Positions 10,168-18,702 of a stretch of 64,000 nucleotides of DNA are shown in pieces (the stretch's first letter is position 1; each line of letters begins with the position of its first letter). The notes under the pieces were generated by a model. That model was not told the origin of the DNA. It saw nothing but the letters and a program-made list of their open reading frames with translations, and made no database searches. Source of the DNA: Burkholderiaceae bacterium (GTDB lineage Bacteria; Pseudomonadota; Gammaproteobacteria; Burkholderiales; Burkholderiaceae_C); NCBI GenBank assembly GCA_019234815.1, contig JAFALA010000047.1:35738-99737 (forward strand). Direction: 5' to 3'. The translations under genes and the position numbers were made by a program.

Positions 10168-10485
10168 ATGTCGTGGATCTACCTCCTCCTTGCGAGCCTG
10201 TTCGAGATCGGCTGGCCTCTAGGCTTCAAGCTGTCTCAGCAAGCCGAATACCGCATCAGCGGCATCGTGGGCGCGCTCGTCTCGATGGGATTGAGCGGCT
10301 GGCTGTTGTGGCTGGCGCAACGCAGCATCCCCATCGGCACCGCCTACGCAGTCTGGACCGACGTCGGTGGCGCCGGCACGTTCCTGATCGGCGTGACGTG
10401 CTTCGGCGACCCCGCCACGTTCTGGCGTTATCTGGGCGTGGCGATGATCGTCGCCGGCGTACTCACCCTGAAGCTGGCGCCCTGA
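10168..10485 (+). CDS. Small multidrug resistance (SMR) family transporter
   Basis: A 105-residue protein with four predicted transmembrane helices, the size of SMR-family dimeric proton antiporters (EmrE, SugE/Gdx). The essential membrane acidic residue is present as Glu13 in the first helix (ASLFEIGW). The third-helix region reads GTAYAVWTDVGGAG, where Gdx and EmrE members usually have WTGIG, so an Asp replaces the first Gly. Substrate could be guanidinium or quaternary cations; the sequence does not settle it. It begins 25 bases after odhB and ends 37 bases before lpdA, so it is embedded in the 2-oxoglutarate dehydrogenase operon. No strong ribosome site is visible. Confidence 0.85.
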   Translation: MSWIYLLLASLFEIGWPLGFKLSQQAEYRISGIVGALVSMGLSGWLLWLAQRSIPIGTAYAVWTDVGGAGTFLIGVTCFGDPATFWRYLGVAMIVAGVLTLKLAP

Positions 10486-10522
10486 CTGCCTGGGCCGCTT
10501 ACCGTAGCCACTAGCAACCAAC

Positions 10523-11962
10523 ATGAGCAATACCATGAGCAAACAATTCGATGTCGTCGTGATCGGCGGCGGCCCTGGCGGCTACATCGCCGCGATCCGT
10601 GCCGCCCAGCTGGGTTTCAACACCGCTTGCATCGACGAGTGGAAGAACGACAAGGGCGGCCCCGCACCCGGCGGCACCTGCACCAACGTGGGCTGCATTC
10701 CCTCCAAGGCGCTGCTGCAGTCGAGCGAGCACTTCGAGCACGCCAACCACCATTTTGCCGACCACGGCATCAGCGCCGACAACGTCAAGATGGACGTGGC
10801 CAAGATGCTGGCGCGCAAGGACGGCGTGGTGAAGCAGAACAACGAGGGCATCCTCTACCTGTTCAAGAAGAACAAGGTCAGCTTCTTCCACGGCCGCGGC
10901 TCCTTCGTGGCCGCCAAGGACGGCGCCTACGAGATCAAGGTCGCAGGTGCGGCTGAAGAATCGCTGCTGGCCAAGCACGTGATCGTGGCCACCGGTTCGA
11001 ACGCGCGCGCGCTGCCGGGCGCCGAGTTCGACGAGACCAGCATCCTGTCCAACGACGGCGCCTTGCGCATCGGCGGCGTGCCCAAGAAGCTGGGCGTGAT
11101 CGGTTCCGGCGTGATCGGCCTGGAAATGGGCTCGGTCTGGCGCCGCCTGGGCGCCGAGGTGACGGTGCTGGAAGCCCTGCCGACTTTCCTGGCCGCGGTG
11201 GACGACTCGGTCGCTAAGGAAGCCGCCAAGGTCTTCAAGAAGCAGGGCCTGGCCATCGAACTGGGCGTGAAGATCGACAAGGTCGCCAAGTCCAAGACCG
11301 GTGTCACGGTGTCCTACGCCAATGCCAAGGGTGAAGCCCAGACGCTGGCCGTCGACAAGCTGATCGTCTCGATCGGCCGCGTGCCCAACACCATCGGCTT
11401 GAACGCCGAGGCCGTGGGCCTGGCGCTGGACGAGCGCGGCGCCATCGTGGTGGACGGCGACTGCAAGACCAACCTGCCCAATGTCTGGGCCGTCGGCGAC
11501 GTGGTGCGCGGCCCCATGCTGGCGCACAAGGCGGAAGAAGAGGGCGTGGCCGTGGCCGAGCGCATCGCAGGCCAGCACGGGCATGTCAACTTCAACACCA
11601 TTCCCTGGGTCATCTACACCAGCCCCGAAATCGCCTGGGTCGGCCGCACCGAGCAGCAGCTGAAGGCGGACGGCGTGGCTTACAAGGCCGGGCAGTTCCC
11701 CTTCCTGGCCAACGGCCGCGCGCGCGCACTGGGCGACACCACCGGCTTCGTCAAGTTCCTGGCCGACGCCAAGACCGACGAGATCCTGGGCGTGCACATC
11801 ATCGGCCCGATGGCTTCGGAACTGATCTCCGAAGCCGTGGTGGCGATGGAGTTCAAGGCTTCGGCGGAAGACATCGCCCGCATCTGCCATGCCCACCCCT
11901 CGCTGTCTGAAGCCACCAAGGAAGCGGCCTTGGCCGTTGACAAGCGCACCTTGAATTTCTGA
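10523..11962 (+). CDS. lpdA: Dihydrolipoyl dehydrogenase (E3)
   Basis: FAD-dependent E3 component that reoxidises dihydrolipoamide with NAD+. The 479-residue protein has the FAD Rossmann motif [15 protein letters not shown], the redox-active disulfide pair Cys53 and Cys58 in [12 protein letters not shown], a second nucleotide fold [16 protein letters not shown], the conserved [16 protein letters not shown], and the catalytic His region [15 protein letters not shown] near the C-terminus. Two ATGs (10523 and 10535) are possible starts and neither has a clear Shine-Dalgarno sequence. It completes the odhA-odhB-lpdA set and probably serves 2-oxoglutarate dehydrogenase. Confidence 0.96.
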   Translation: MSNTMSKQFDVVVIGGGPGGYIAAIRAAQLGFNTACIDEWKNDKGGPAPGGTCTNVGCIPSKALLQSSEHFEHANHHFADHGISADNVKMDVAKMLARKDGVVKQNNEGILYLFKKNKVSFFHGRGSFVAAKDGAYEIKVAGAAEESLLAKHVIVATGSNARALPGAEFDETSILSNDGALRIGGVPKKLGVIGSGVIGLEMGSVWRRLGAEVTVLEALPTFLAAVDDSVAKEAAKVFKKQGLAIELGVKIDKVAKSKTGVTVSYANAKGEAQTLAVDKLIVSIGRVPNTIGLNAEAVGLALDERGAIVVDGDCKTNLPNVWAVGDVVRGPMLAHKAEEEGVAVAERIAGQHGHVNFNTIPWVIYTSPEIAWVGRTEQQLKADGVAYKAGQFPFLANGRARALGDTTGFVKFLADAKTDEILGVHIIGPMASELISEAVVAMEFKASAEDIARICHAHPSLSEATKEAALAVDKRTLNF

Positions 11963-11972
11963 GATCGGGGCA

Positions 11973-12002
11973 TCCGCGCGCCAGCGGCGCGCGGACCTTT
12001 CC
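11973..12002 (+). terminator. Probable terminator after lpdA
   Basis: A perfect 10-bp GC-rich stem (11973-11982 with 11986-11995) with loop AGC is followed by CCTTTCC, a weak T-tract. It lies between lpdA and zapE and would end the 2-oxoglutarate dehydrogenase operon, probably with partial read-through. Confidence 0.5.
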
Positions 12003-12015
12003 GCGGAGCTTTGAA

Positions 12016-13116
12016 TTGACTTCAGTCACCGAGCTGTATCAGCAAACCCTGGCCGAGCGGGGCTACAAGGCGGATCCGGCTCAAATGGCTGCGGTGGCAG
12101 CCCTGCAGCGCTGCCAGGACGAATGGGCCGACTACAAGGCGCGCCGCTCCAACGCGGTGACCAAGCTGCTGCGCCACCCGCCGCTGCCGCGCGGCGTCTA
12201 CATGTATGGCGGTGTCGGGCGCGGCAAGAGCTTCCTGATGGATTGCTTCTTCCAGGCCGTGCCGCTGACGCGCAAGACGCGCTTGCACTTCCACGAATTC
12301 ATGCGCGAGGTGCACCGCGAGCTGCAGGAGCTCAAGGGCATTGCTGATCCGCTGGAGGAACTCGGCAAGCGCATCGCCAAGCGCTTCCGGCTGATCTGCT
12401 TCGACGAATTCCATGTAGCCGACGTGACGGACGCGATGATCCTGCACCGCCTGCTGGACGCCATGTTCAAGCACCGCGTTTCCATCGTCACGACTTCCAA
12501 TTTCCGGCCCGATGATCTCTACCCCAACGGCCTGCACCGCGACCGCATCCTGCCTGCGATCGAACTGCTCAACGAGCGCCTGGAGGTGATCAATGTCGAC
12601 AACGGCACGGATTACCGCCGCCGCAGCCTCGATCATGTGCAGCTCTACCACTGCCCCTTGAACGAAGGCACCGACGCCATCCTGAACCAGGCTTTCGAGG
12701 CCGTGGCCGAGGCCCGGGACGAAGATTCGCGTCTGTACATCGAGCATCGCGAGCTGCATGCGCGGCGCCGCGCCGGCGGCGTGGTATGGTTCGACTTCCG
12801 GACCCTGTGCGGCGGACCGCGCTCTCAGAACGATTACCTGGAGCTGGCCACGCAGTTCCATACCCTGATCTTGTCCAACGTGCCGCAGATGCCGCCGCGC
12901 CTGGCCAGCGAGGCGCGCCGCTTCACCTGGCTGGTCGACGTGCTGTATGACCGGCGCGTCAAGCTCATCATGTCGGCCGCCGTGCCGGCTGAGCAGCTGT
13001 ACCTGGAAGGGCCGCTGGCGCATGAGTTCCCGCGCACGGTGTCGCGCCTGCAGGAGATGCAATCGAAAGAGTACCTGGCGCTGGAGCGCCGCAACGTCGA
13101 TACTTCGTTGACATGA
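12016..13116 (+). CDS. zapE: Cell division protein ZapE / AFG1-like ATPase
   Basis: AFG1-family P-loop ATPase. In E. coli ZapE associates with the Z-ring under stress; the mitochondrial homologue AFG1 is linked to respiratory-complex quality control. The 366 residues show Walker A GGVGRGKSFLMD with Lys71, Walker B RLICFDEF with Asp130-Glu131, and the sensor-like stretch VTTSNFRPDDLYPNG. The conserved WFDFRTLCGGPRSQNDY and LVDVLYDRRVKL segments complete the family pattern. The start is a TTG at 12016, nine bases behind GGAG; no in-frame ATG precedes the conserved region. It overlaps the following gene by four bases (ATGA), indicating translational coupling. Confidence 0.92.
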   Translation: MTSVTELYQQTLAERGYKADPAQMAAVAALQRCQDEWADYKARRSNAVTKLLRHPPLPRGVYMYGGVGRGKSFLMDCFFQAVPLTRKTRLHFHEFMREVHRELQELKGIADPLEELGKRIAKRFRLICFDEFHVADVTDAMILHRLLDAMFKHRVSIVTTSNFRPDDLYPNGLHRDRILPAIELLNERLEVINVDNGTDYRRRSLDHVQLYHCPLNEGTDAILNQAFEAVAEARDEDSRLYIEHRELHARRRAGGVVWFDFRTLCGGPRSQNDYLELATQFHTLILSNVPQMPPRLASEARRFTWLVDVLYDRRVKLIMSAAVPAEQLYLEGPLAHEFPRTVSRLQEMQSKEYLALERRNVDTSLT

Positions 13117-13748
13117 GCATGCGCATACTTGGCTGTTGGTTTGGACTGATCGTGCTTGCGGGGTCCGGGATGGCGGCAACGCAGGTTCCGGCGGCGGCGG
13201 GCAGTGAATCCTCTACCCTGAGCGCGCAGCGCCATGAGATCGAGGCACAGTACCAGAGCGATCTGGCGCAGTGCAGCCACAAGTTCGCGGTGAGCAGTTG
13301 CGAGCTGGACGCGCGAGCCAAGCGCAACGCGGCGCTCAAGCCCTTGCAATTGCGCGAGCAGGACCTGGCGGATGCGCGGCGCAAGGCCCAGGCACAGGCG
13401 CAGCAGGAGCGCATCAAGGCCAAGGCCGCGGAGCTTCAGGACCACCAAGGCGAGCTGGAGGCTTCATCCCCTGCGTCAGAGCGTCCGCCTGCGTTGCTGC
13501 CCCGGCAGACATCTTCAGGCGCCATACAGGATCCGGTCAGTCACGCCAAGGCCCTGGAGGCCCGTGACCGGGCGCAAGCGCAGGAGGCGCTGCAGCGGCA
13601 GCAGGACAAGCTGGCCCGGGAGCGGCAGTCGCAATTGCATAAAGAGCAGATTCTGAAACGCGAAAGCGAATGCAAGAAGCCGCTTGCGGCGCCGCTGCCT
13701 TTGCCGGCTGCGTCTGATATTGCGGCCTTGCCTGATCACAAGCGTTGA
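13113..13748 (+). CDS. Predicted secreted coiled-coil protein, function unknown
   Basis: A 211-residue protein with an N-terminal signal peptide (MRILGCWFGLIVLAGSGMAA) and a long Gln/Arg/Lys/Glu-rich region with coiled-coil character (about 35-195). A cysteine pair sits near the start of the mature part (CSHKFAVSSCELDARAKRN), with one further Cys in ESECKKP near the end. Conserved secreted proteins of this type occur in Burkholderiales without assigned function. The ATG overlaps the zapE stop, and a second ATG at 13119 could also serve. Codon use resembles its neighbours. The mature protein is probably periplasmic. I do not recognise a domain and assign no role. Confidence 0.75.
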   Translation: MSMRILGCWFGLIVLAGSGMAATQVPAAAGSESSTLSAQRHEIEAQYQSDLAQCSHKFAVSSCELDARAKRNAALKPLQLREQDLADARRKAQAQAQQERIKAKAAELQDHQGELEASSPASERPPALLPRQTSSGAIQDPVSHAKALEARDRAQAQEALQRQQDKLARERQSQLHKEQILKRESECKKPLAAPLPLPAASDIAALPDHKR

Positions 13749-13761
13749 TCAGGCTCCCGGT

Positions 13762-14529
13762 TCAACTCAGGGATTCGACTTTCACCAGCGCCAGCGACAG
13801 GTTGTCACCCGTGCCGTGAGCCCGCTGGCGGGCCTTCTGGATCAGCAACTCAGCGGCCTCGCGCGGCGACAGGCTGTGCAGCACGGTGCCGATTTCGCGC
13901 GGGTTGAAGTAGTGCCAAAGGCCGTCGCTGCAGGCCATCAGGCTGTCGCCGACTTCAAGCCGGCCGATGGACTCGTAGGCGGGAACCGGGTCTTGCACCG
14001 TACCCAGGCAGGCCGTCAGCAGATTGGACTGGGGATGGACCAGGGCGGCGTCTTCGGTGAGCTTGCCCTCATCGACCAGGCGCTGCACGTAGGAGTGATC
14101 CAGCGTGCGTTTGATCATGTTGGCGCCGCGGAAGTGGTAGACGCGTGAATCGCCGATATGCAGCCAGTGGCAGCTTCGGTCCGGCAGGACAAGAAAAGCG
14201 GCCAGCGTGCTGTGCGGCTCCTCTTCGGTCGAAATGGCCGTCAGCTTGATCATCAAATGAGCCTCTGACGCCACCTGCTTGAGAAATTCCTGCGGGTTCT
14301 CGTCCTCGGGGGCGAAGCGTTCGAACAGCTGCTGCGCGGTGAGGATCACCTGGTCGGCGGCCTTGCGCCCGCCGCTCTTGCCGCCCATGCCGTCGGCCAG
14401 CACGCCCAGCAGGCATCCCGCCATGCGCGGGTGGGCAATGATTTGGACTTGATCTTGCTGGTAGGCGCGGTCGCCACGATGAATGCCTGTAGAGGCGGTC
14501 AGGCGAAAGTTGGGGCGTGGACTGCTCAT
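13762..14529 (-). CDS. PP2C-family protein serine/threonine phosphatase
   Basis: Metal-dependent PPM/PP2C phosphatase. The 255-residue protein carries the motifs in order: RGDRAYQQDQ (18-27), LADGMGG with Asp46 and Gly47, GDSRVY with Asp127, CSDGLWHYF with Asp202, and GDNLSLALV with Asp242. These supply the dinuclear metal site. No membrane segment or sensory domain is seen, so it looks like a cytosolic stand-alone phosphatase of the Stp1/PppA type. The ATG at 14529 begins MSSPRPNFRLTAST; the reading frame is open further upstream but that extension shows no family similarity. No partner Ser/Thr kinase is encoded in the window. It converges with the gene at 13113 across 13 bases. Confidence 0.92.
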   Translation of the reverse strand: MSSPRPNFRLTASTGIHRGDRAYQQDQVQIIAHPRMAGCLLGVLADGMGGKSGGRKAADQVILTAQQLFERFAPEDENPQEFLKQVASEAHLMIKLTAISTEEEPHSTLAAFLVLPDRSCHWLHIGDSRVYHFRGANMIKRTLDHSYVQRLVDEGKLTEDAALVHPQSNLLTACLGTVQDPVPAYESIGRLEVGDSLMACSDGLWHYFNPREIGTVLHSLSPREAAELLIQKARQRAHGTGDNLSLALVKVESLS

Positions 14530-14537
14530 GTGAAAAC

Positions 14538-14543
14538 TATAAT
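14538..14543 (+). promoter_or_regulatory. Candidate -10 element before the YdcH-like gene
   Basis: A perfect TATAAT lies 35 bases before the ATG at 14578, in the divergent gap between the phosphatase and the YdcH-like gene. No good -35 hexamer is found at 16-18 bases, so only the -10 is claimed. Confidence 0.35.
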
Positions 14544-14577
14544 CGGGAATCCCAGCGCAGTGGATGCGCGATTCTTC

Positions 14578-14781
14578 ATGGATGAACAACTTCACTCATT
14601 GTCACGCCGCCTGATCGAGCTGCGCATGGAGCATGCGGATCTGGACGACCTGATCGACCGCGTGGCGGACCAGCAGCCGCTGGACGAGCTGCAATTGCGC
14701 CGCCTGAAAAAGCGCCGCTTGGTTCTGCGCGACCAGATCCTGCGACTCGAGATGGTGTGCGGGCCGGTCGAGCCGGCCTGA
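14578..14781 (+). CDS. YdcH-like DUF465 small protein
   Basis: A 67-residue, highly charged helical protein of the DUF465/YdcH family. It has the characteristic two-helix pattern: SRRLIELRMEHADLDDLID, then a short turn with QPLDELQLRRLKKRRLVLRDQI. Family members are cytosolic and their role is unknown. The ATG at 14578 gives the usual family length. The TGA shares one base with the ATG of the helicase gene that follows, so the two are translationally coupled. The start lacks a strong ribosome site. Confidence 0.82.
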   Translation: MDEQLHSLSRRLIELRMEHADLDDLIDRVADQQPLDELQLRRLKKRRLVLRDQILRLEMVCGPVEPA

Positions 14782-16766
14782 TGGATCAGAAGACCGAGCT
14801 GGAACAATGGGTGGCCGCAGCCTTCGACGAGGGCGGCCCGCTGGCGCGTTCCGATGCCGCTTACGCGCCGAGAGAACCCCAGTTGCGCATGAGCCAGGCC
14901 GTGGCGCAGGCCATTGCGCGGCGCGAATCCCTGGTGGTCGAAGCCGGCACGGGCGTGGGCAAGACCTTTGCGTACCTGGTGCCGGCGCTGCTGTCCGGGG
15001 GGCGGGTCTTGATCAGCACTGCCACCAAGAGCCTGCAGGATCAATTGTTCCTGCGCGACCTGCCCCGGCTGTGCGAGGCCTTGGCCATGCCCGCGAAAAT
15101 CGCCTTGCTCAAGGGCCGCGGCAGCTACCTGTGCCTGCATCGCATGAACCATGCCCGCACCAGCGCCGAACTGCCTGACCGACGCGCCGTGCTGGCGCTG
15201 GCCCGCATCGAGCGCTGGGCCCAGCAGACCCGCAGCGGCGATTTCGCCGAACTCGACGGCCTGGATGACCGCTCTCCCGTCCTGCCGCTGGTCAGTTCGA
15301 CACGCGACAACTGCCTGGGCGGCGAATGCCCCGAGTGGCGCAACTGCCATGTGGTGAAGGCCAGGCGCGAGGCCATGGAGGCCGAGGTGGTGGTGGTCAA
15401 CCACCATTTGTTCTTTGCCGACATGAATTTGCGCGATACGGGCGTGGCCGAACTGCTGCCCAGCGTCGACATCGCGATCTTCGACGAGGCGCATCAATTG
15501 GCCGAGGCCGGCGTGCAATTCCTGGGCACGATGCTGGGGACGGCCCAATTGCTCGACTTTGCCCGCGACGCGCTGGGCACGGGCCTGTCGCAGGCGCCCG
15601 GCATGCAGGACTGGCAGGCGCTGCATGCCGGCCTGGAGCGCGCCGCGCGCACCCTGCGCCTGGTTTGCGCCGGACCCCTGCGCGAGGTGCGCGGCTTGTT
15701 GAAGCTGCGCTGGCAGGAGCGCGCCACGCAGGATGAATTTGCCGCGGCGCTGGCCGACGTGGCCTGTGCCGCCGATGACGCCGCCCAGGCGCTGGACGCC
15801 GTGCAGGACGGTTCGCCGGATTTTCAGCGGCTGCACCAGCGCGCCGTCGAATTAGGCGAGATCGCCGCCGGCTTTTCGCGCGAGCCGCAGGACGCCGAGG
15901 TGCGCTGGATCGATCTCAGCCCGCACCAGGCCCGCTTGGTCGAGTCGCCGCTCGACATACGTCAGGCCATGCAGGAACACCTGAAGGCCGCGCCCAAGGC
16001 CTGGATCTTCACTTCCGCCACCTTGGGCGACGACGAACGCCTGAGCTGGTTCACCGAAAGCGCGGGGCTGGACGGCGCGACCGTGCTGCGCGTGGGCAGC
16101 CCCTTCGACTATCCCGAGCACGCCCGCTTGTACATCCCGAGGCGCTTTCCCAAGCCCTCCGAGCCGGATCATCCGCTCGAAGTGGCGGCCCTGGCGGCGC
16201 GCTGCGCGACCGCGCTGGGCGGACGCTGTTTCGTGCTGACCACCACCTTGCGGGCGCTCAAGATCATTGGCGAGGCCTTGCGCGAGCAACTGGATGCCGG
16301 CGAGGGTGGCATACGCGTGCTGGTACAGGGATCGGCCCCGAAGCGGCAGATGTTGCAGCAATTCGTTGCGGACCCTCGCGCGGTGCTGGTGGGCTCGGCC
16401 AGTTTCTGGGAAGGGATCGATGTGCCGGGCGATGCCTTGCAATGCGTGCTGATCGACAAGCTGCCATTCCCTCCGCCTAACGATCCGTTGGTCGAGGCGC
16501 GCGTGCAGCGCCTCGAGAAGGCCGGCCGCAACGCCTTTGCCGACTATTTCATCGCCGAGGCCGCGATCGCGCTCAAGCAGGGCGGCGGCCGCCTGATCCG
16601 CACCGAGCAGGACCGCGGCCTGCTGGTGGTCTGCGATCCACGCATGGCGGGCATGAACTACGGCCGCCGCCTGCGCGAGGCCTTGCCGCCGATGACGCGC
16701 GTGGAGCAGGAGAGCGAGGCGCTGGACTGGCTGCAGGTCTTGGCGGCGTCGCACACGGGCGCATGA
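14781..16766 (+). CDS. DinG/YoaA-family ATP-dependent DNA helicase
   Basis: Superfamily 2 XPD-like 5'-3' DNA helicase of the DinG/YoaA type. The 661-residue protein has Walker A EAGTGVGKT with Lys61, motif Ia ISTATKSLQDQL, and four Cys (one in GRGSYLCLHRM, three in DNCLGGECPEWRNCH) arranged as the iron-sulfur cluster ligands. A DEAH box follows (AIFDEAHQLAE), then C-terminal motifs FTSATLGDDERLSWF, GSASFWEGIDVPGD and GGGRLIRTEQDRG. YoaA rather than DinG is suggested by length and lack of an exonuclease domain. Members resolve R-loops or aid repair under replication stress. A bidirectional terminator follows immediately. Confidence 0.93.
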   Translation: MDQKTELEQWVAAAFDEGGPLARSDAAYAPREPQLRMSQAVAQAIARRESLVVEAGTGVGKTFAYLVPALLSGGRVLISTATKSLQDQLFLRDLPRLCEALAMPAKIALLKGRGSYLCLHRMNHARTSAELPDRRAVLALARIERWAQQTRSGDFAELDGLDDRSPVLPLVSSTRDNCLGGECPEWRNCHVVKARREAMEAEVVVVNHHLFFADMNLRDTGVAELLPSVDIAIFDEAHQLAEAGVQFLGTMLGTAQLLDFARDALGTGLSQAPGMQDWQALHAGLERAARTLRLVCAGPLREVRGLLKLRWQERATQDEFAAALADVACAADDAAQALDAVQDGSPDFQRLHQRAVELGEIAAGFSREPQDAEVRWIDLSPHQARLVESPLDIRQAMQEHLKAAPKAWIFTSATLGDDERLSWFTESAGLDGATVLRVGSPFDYPEHARLYIPRRFPKPSEPDHPLEVAALAARCATALGGRCFVLTTTLRALKIIGEALREQLDAGEGGIRVLVQGSAPKRQMLQQFVADPRAVLVGSASFWEGIDVPGDALQCVLIDKLPFPPPNDPLVEARVQRLEKAGRNAFADYFIAEAAIALKQGGGRLIRTEQDRGLLVVCDPRMAGMNYGRRLREALPPMTRVEQESEALDWLQVLAASHTGA

Positions 16767-16767
16767 A

Positions 16768-16793
16768 AAAGGCCGGGACGTGCCCGGCCTTTT
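16768..16793. terminator. Bidirectional terminator between dinG-like gene and bamD
   Basis: A perfect stem AAAGGCCGGG/CCCGGCCTTT (16768-16777 with 16783-16792, loop ACGTG) has A-tracts and T-tracts on both sides. It can stop transcripts from both convergent genes. Confidence 0.88.
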
Positions 16794-16808
16794 GTGGATC
16801 GGGCCTTC

Positions 16809-17681
16809 TCAAGCCCAGACCTGCCACCACGGATGCTTCTTCTTGCGCTTGCTGACGTCGGCGTCCAGGTACACGCTGTCGGGGAAGTTCTTGCGCAGCA
16901 CGCGCTCGGCGTCGTCGCGCAGCGGCGTCAGCCCGAGCTTCTCGTAGCTCTCCATCATCAGGAACAGGCCTTCCTCGATGGCAGGGGCCTTCTGGAATTC
17001 CTTGATGGCTGCCTGGGCGCGGTTGGCCGCCGCGACGTAGGCACCGCGGTTGTAGTAGTAGCGCGCCACATGGACTTCGTAGGCGGCCAGGGTGTTGGTG
17101 ATGAAGTCGACCCGTACGGCGGCGTCGGGCGCGTAGATCGAGTCCGGGAACTGCTCGACCACCTGGCGGAAGGCCACCAGGGCGTCGCGCGAGGCCTGCT
17201 GGTCGCGCTCGGCCATGTCTTGGTTGGCGAGGCGGCCGAACAGGCCCAGGTCTTCGTTGAAGTTGACAATGCCCTTCATGTAGAGCGCGTAGTCCATCGC
17301 GGGGCTGGACGGATTGAGCTTGATGAAGCGGTCCAGTGCGCTGATGGCCTGCGCACGTTCGCCGGTCTTGTATTGCGCCCAGGCCAGGTCGAGCTGCGCC
17401 TGCTGCGCCGTCAGCGTGCCGGCGGCGCGGCCCTCGACTTTTTCCAGGCCCTTGATCGCGCGGTCGTAGTTGCCGCTGCTGAGGTCTTCCTTGGCCTCTG
17501 CGTACAATTTGTCCAGGCTGGCCTGTGAGTTGGGATCGTCCTTGAAGGTGGACGAACATGCTGCCAGCATCAATGCCATCGCGCCCAAGGCCAGACCCGC
17601 TGGCAGGCGCCGAACAAGAGATCCGGCGGCAATGTCTGTACGCGTCGAGCGACGCGTTCCCCTGAAATCGATCATGGTCAC
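16809..17681 (-). CDS. bamD: Outer membrane assembly lipoprotein BamD
   Basis: Essential TPR lipoprotein of the BAM complex that inserts beta-barrel proteins into the outer membrane; BamA (52234) and BamB (28985) are also encoded in this window. The 290-residue protein has a lipoprotein signal with lipobox LAAC and lipidated Cys42. TPR-like repeats follow, including AEAKEDLSSGNYDRAIKGLEKV, and the conserved YALYMKGIVNF and FPDSIYAPDAAVRVDFI segments. The N-terminal region before the hydrophobic core is long and Arg-rich, so a shorter start cannot be excluded. It is divergent from rluD across 49 bases, an arrangement conserved in many proteobacteria. Confidence 0.94.
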   Translation of the reverse strand: MTMIDFRGTRRSTRTDIAAGSLVRRLPAGLALGAMALMLAACSSTFKDDPNSQASLDKLYAEAKEDLSSGNYDRAIKGLEKVEGRAAGTLTAQQAQLDLAWAQYKTGERAQAISALDRFIKLNPSSPAMDYALYMKGIVNFNEDLGLFGRLANQDMAERDQQASRDALVAFRQVVEQFPDSIYAPDAAVRVDFITNTLAAYEVHVARYYYNRGAYVAAANRAQAAIKEFQKAPAIEEGLFLMMESYEKLGLTPLRDDAERVLRKNFPDSVYLDADVSKRKKKHPWWQVWA

Positions 17682-17725
17682 GATGGCAGGCGCTCATGCG
17701 CTGCCGACTGAAGTATGGAGAAAAG

Positions 17726-17731
17726 ATTATA
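17726..17731 (-). promoter_or_regulatory. Candidate -10 element for bamD
   Basis: TATAAT on the minus strand lies 45 bases before the bamD ATG and overlaps the rluD start codon. No convincing -35 hexamer is present at standard spacing, so the call is tentative. Confidence 0.3.
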
Positions 17732-18702
17732 TGGTTCATGCCACGGCCGATCTGGCGGACAACGCGGATGACGTTTCGGCAGAGGATCTGGCCGGCGAGG
17801 CACCCGAGATCCGCCAATGCGAAGTCGACCAGGCCTGGCACGGGGAGCGGCTGGACAAGGTGCTGGTGCGCATGGCGCCGGAGTTTTCGCGCAGCCATTT
17901 GCAGTCGCTAATCGAGCGGTCCTGCGTGCAGGTGCAGGGCGAGGTTGCGGATACCGCGTCGCGCAAGGTCAGGGCCGGGCAGGTGGTGCGCCTGGAACTG
18001 CAGCCTACCGAGGAAAGCCGGGCCTTTCGCGCCGAGGCCTTGCCCTTGGACATCGTGTTCGAGGACGCGCATCTGCTGGTGCTGAACAAGGCGGCGGGCA
18101 TGGTCGTGCATCCGGCGGCCGGCAATTGGTCGAGAACGGTCATGAATGGCCTGCTGGCGCATCATGCCGGTGCGGCCAGCCTGCCCCGGGCCGGCATCGT
18201 GCACCGGCTCGACAAGGATACCTCCGGACTGATGGTGGTCGGCAAGACCTTGCCTGCGGTGACCGCCTTGATGCGCATGATCGCGGCGCGCGAGGTGCAT
18301 CGTGAATACCGTGCCATTGCGCATGGCCGCGTGCCCGATGAGATGGAGATCGACGCGCCGCTGCGCCGCGATCCGCAGTCGCGCGTCAAGATGGCCGTGG
18401 TGGCAGGCGGCAAGCCTTCGCGGACCGATGTGTTCGTGCTCGCGCGTGGCGAGCATCTGAGCGGGGTACGCTGCGTGCTGCACAGCGGCCGAACGCATCA
18501 GATCCGGGTCCACATGGCGTTCAAAGGCTTCCCCCTGGTGTCCGACAGCCTGTATGGCGGCGCGCCGGCGCTGGGCCTGACGCGCCAGGCCCTGCATGCC
18601 GCGCGCCTGAGTTTCATCCACCCTGTCCTGGGCGAGCCCCTGGTGTTCGAGGCCGGCTTGCCGGCGGATTTGGACGCCGCCTGGCGGGCCGCTGGATTTT
18701 GA
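17731..18702 (+). CDS. rluD: Ribosomal large subunit pseudouridine synthase D
   Basis: RluA-family pseudouridine synthase that modifies helix 69 of 23S rRNA (U1911, U1915, U1917 in E. coli). The 323-residue protein has an acidic N-terminal lead, an S4 RNA-binding domain (about 35-95, GERLDKVLVRMAPEFSRSHLQSLIE), and the catalytic motif GIVHRLDKDTSGLMVV with Asp161. The conserved HQIRVHMAFKGFPLVSDSLYGG follows. The ATG at 17731 is preceded by TATGGAGAAAAG and leaves room for the divergent bamD promoter. In many relatives pgeF (yfiH) follows rluD; here a non-coding stretch follows instead. Confidence 0.95.
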   Translation: MVHATADLADNADDVSAEDLAGEAPEIRQCEVDQAWHGERLDKVLVRMAPEFSRSHLQSLIERSCVQVQGEVADTASRKVRAGQVVRLELQPTEESRAFRAEALPLDIVFEDAHLLVLNKAAGMVVHPAAGNWSRTVMNGLLAHHAGAASLPRAGIVHRLDKDTSGLMVVGKTLPAVTALMRMIAAREVHREYRAIAHGRVPDEMEIDAPLRRDPQSRVKMAVVAGGKPSRTDVFVLARGEHLSGVRCVLHSGRTHQIRVHMAFKGFPLVSDSLYGGAPALGLTRQALHAARLSFIHPVLGEPLVFEAGLPADLDAAWRAAGF

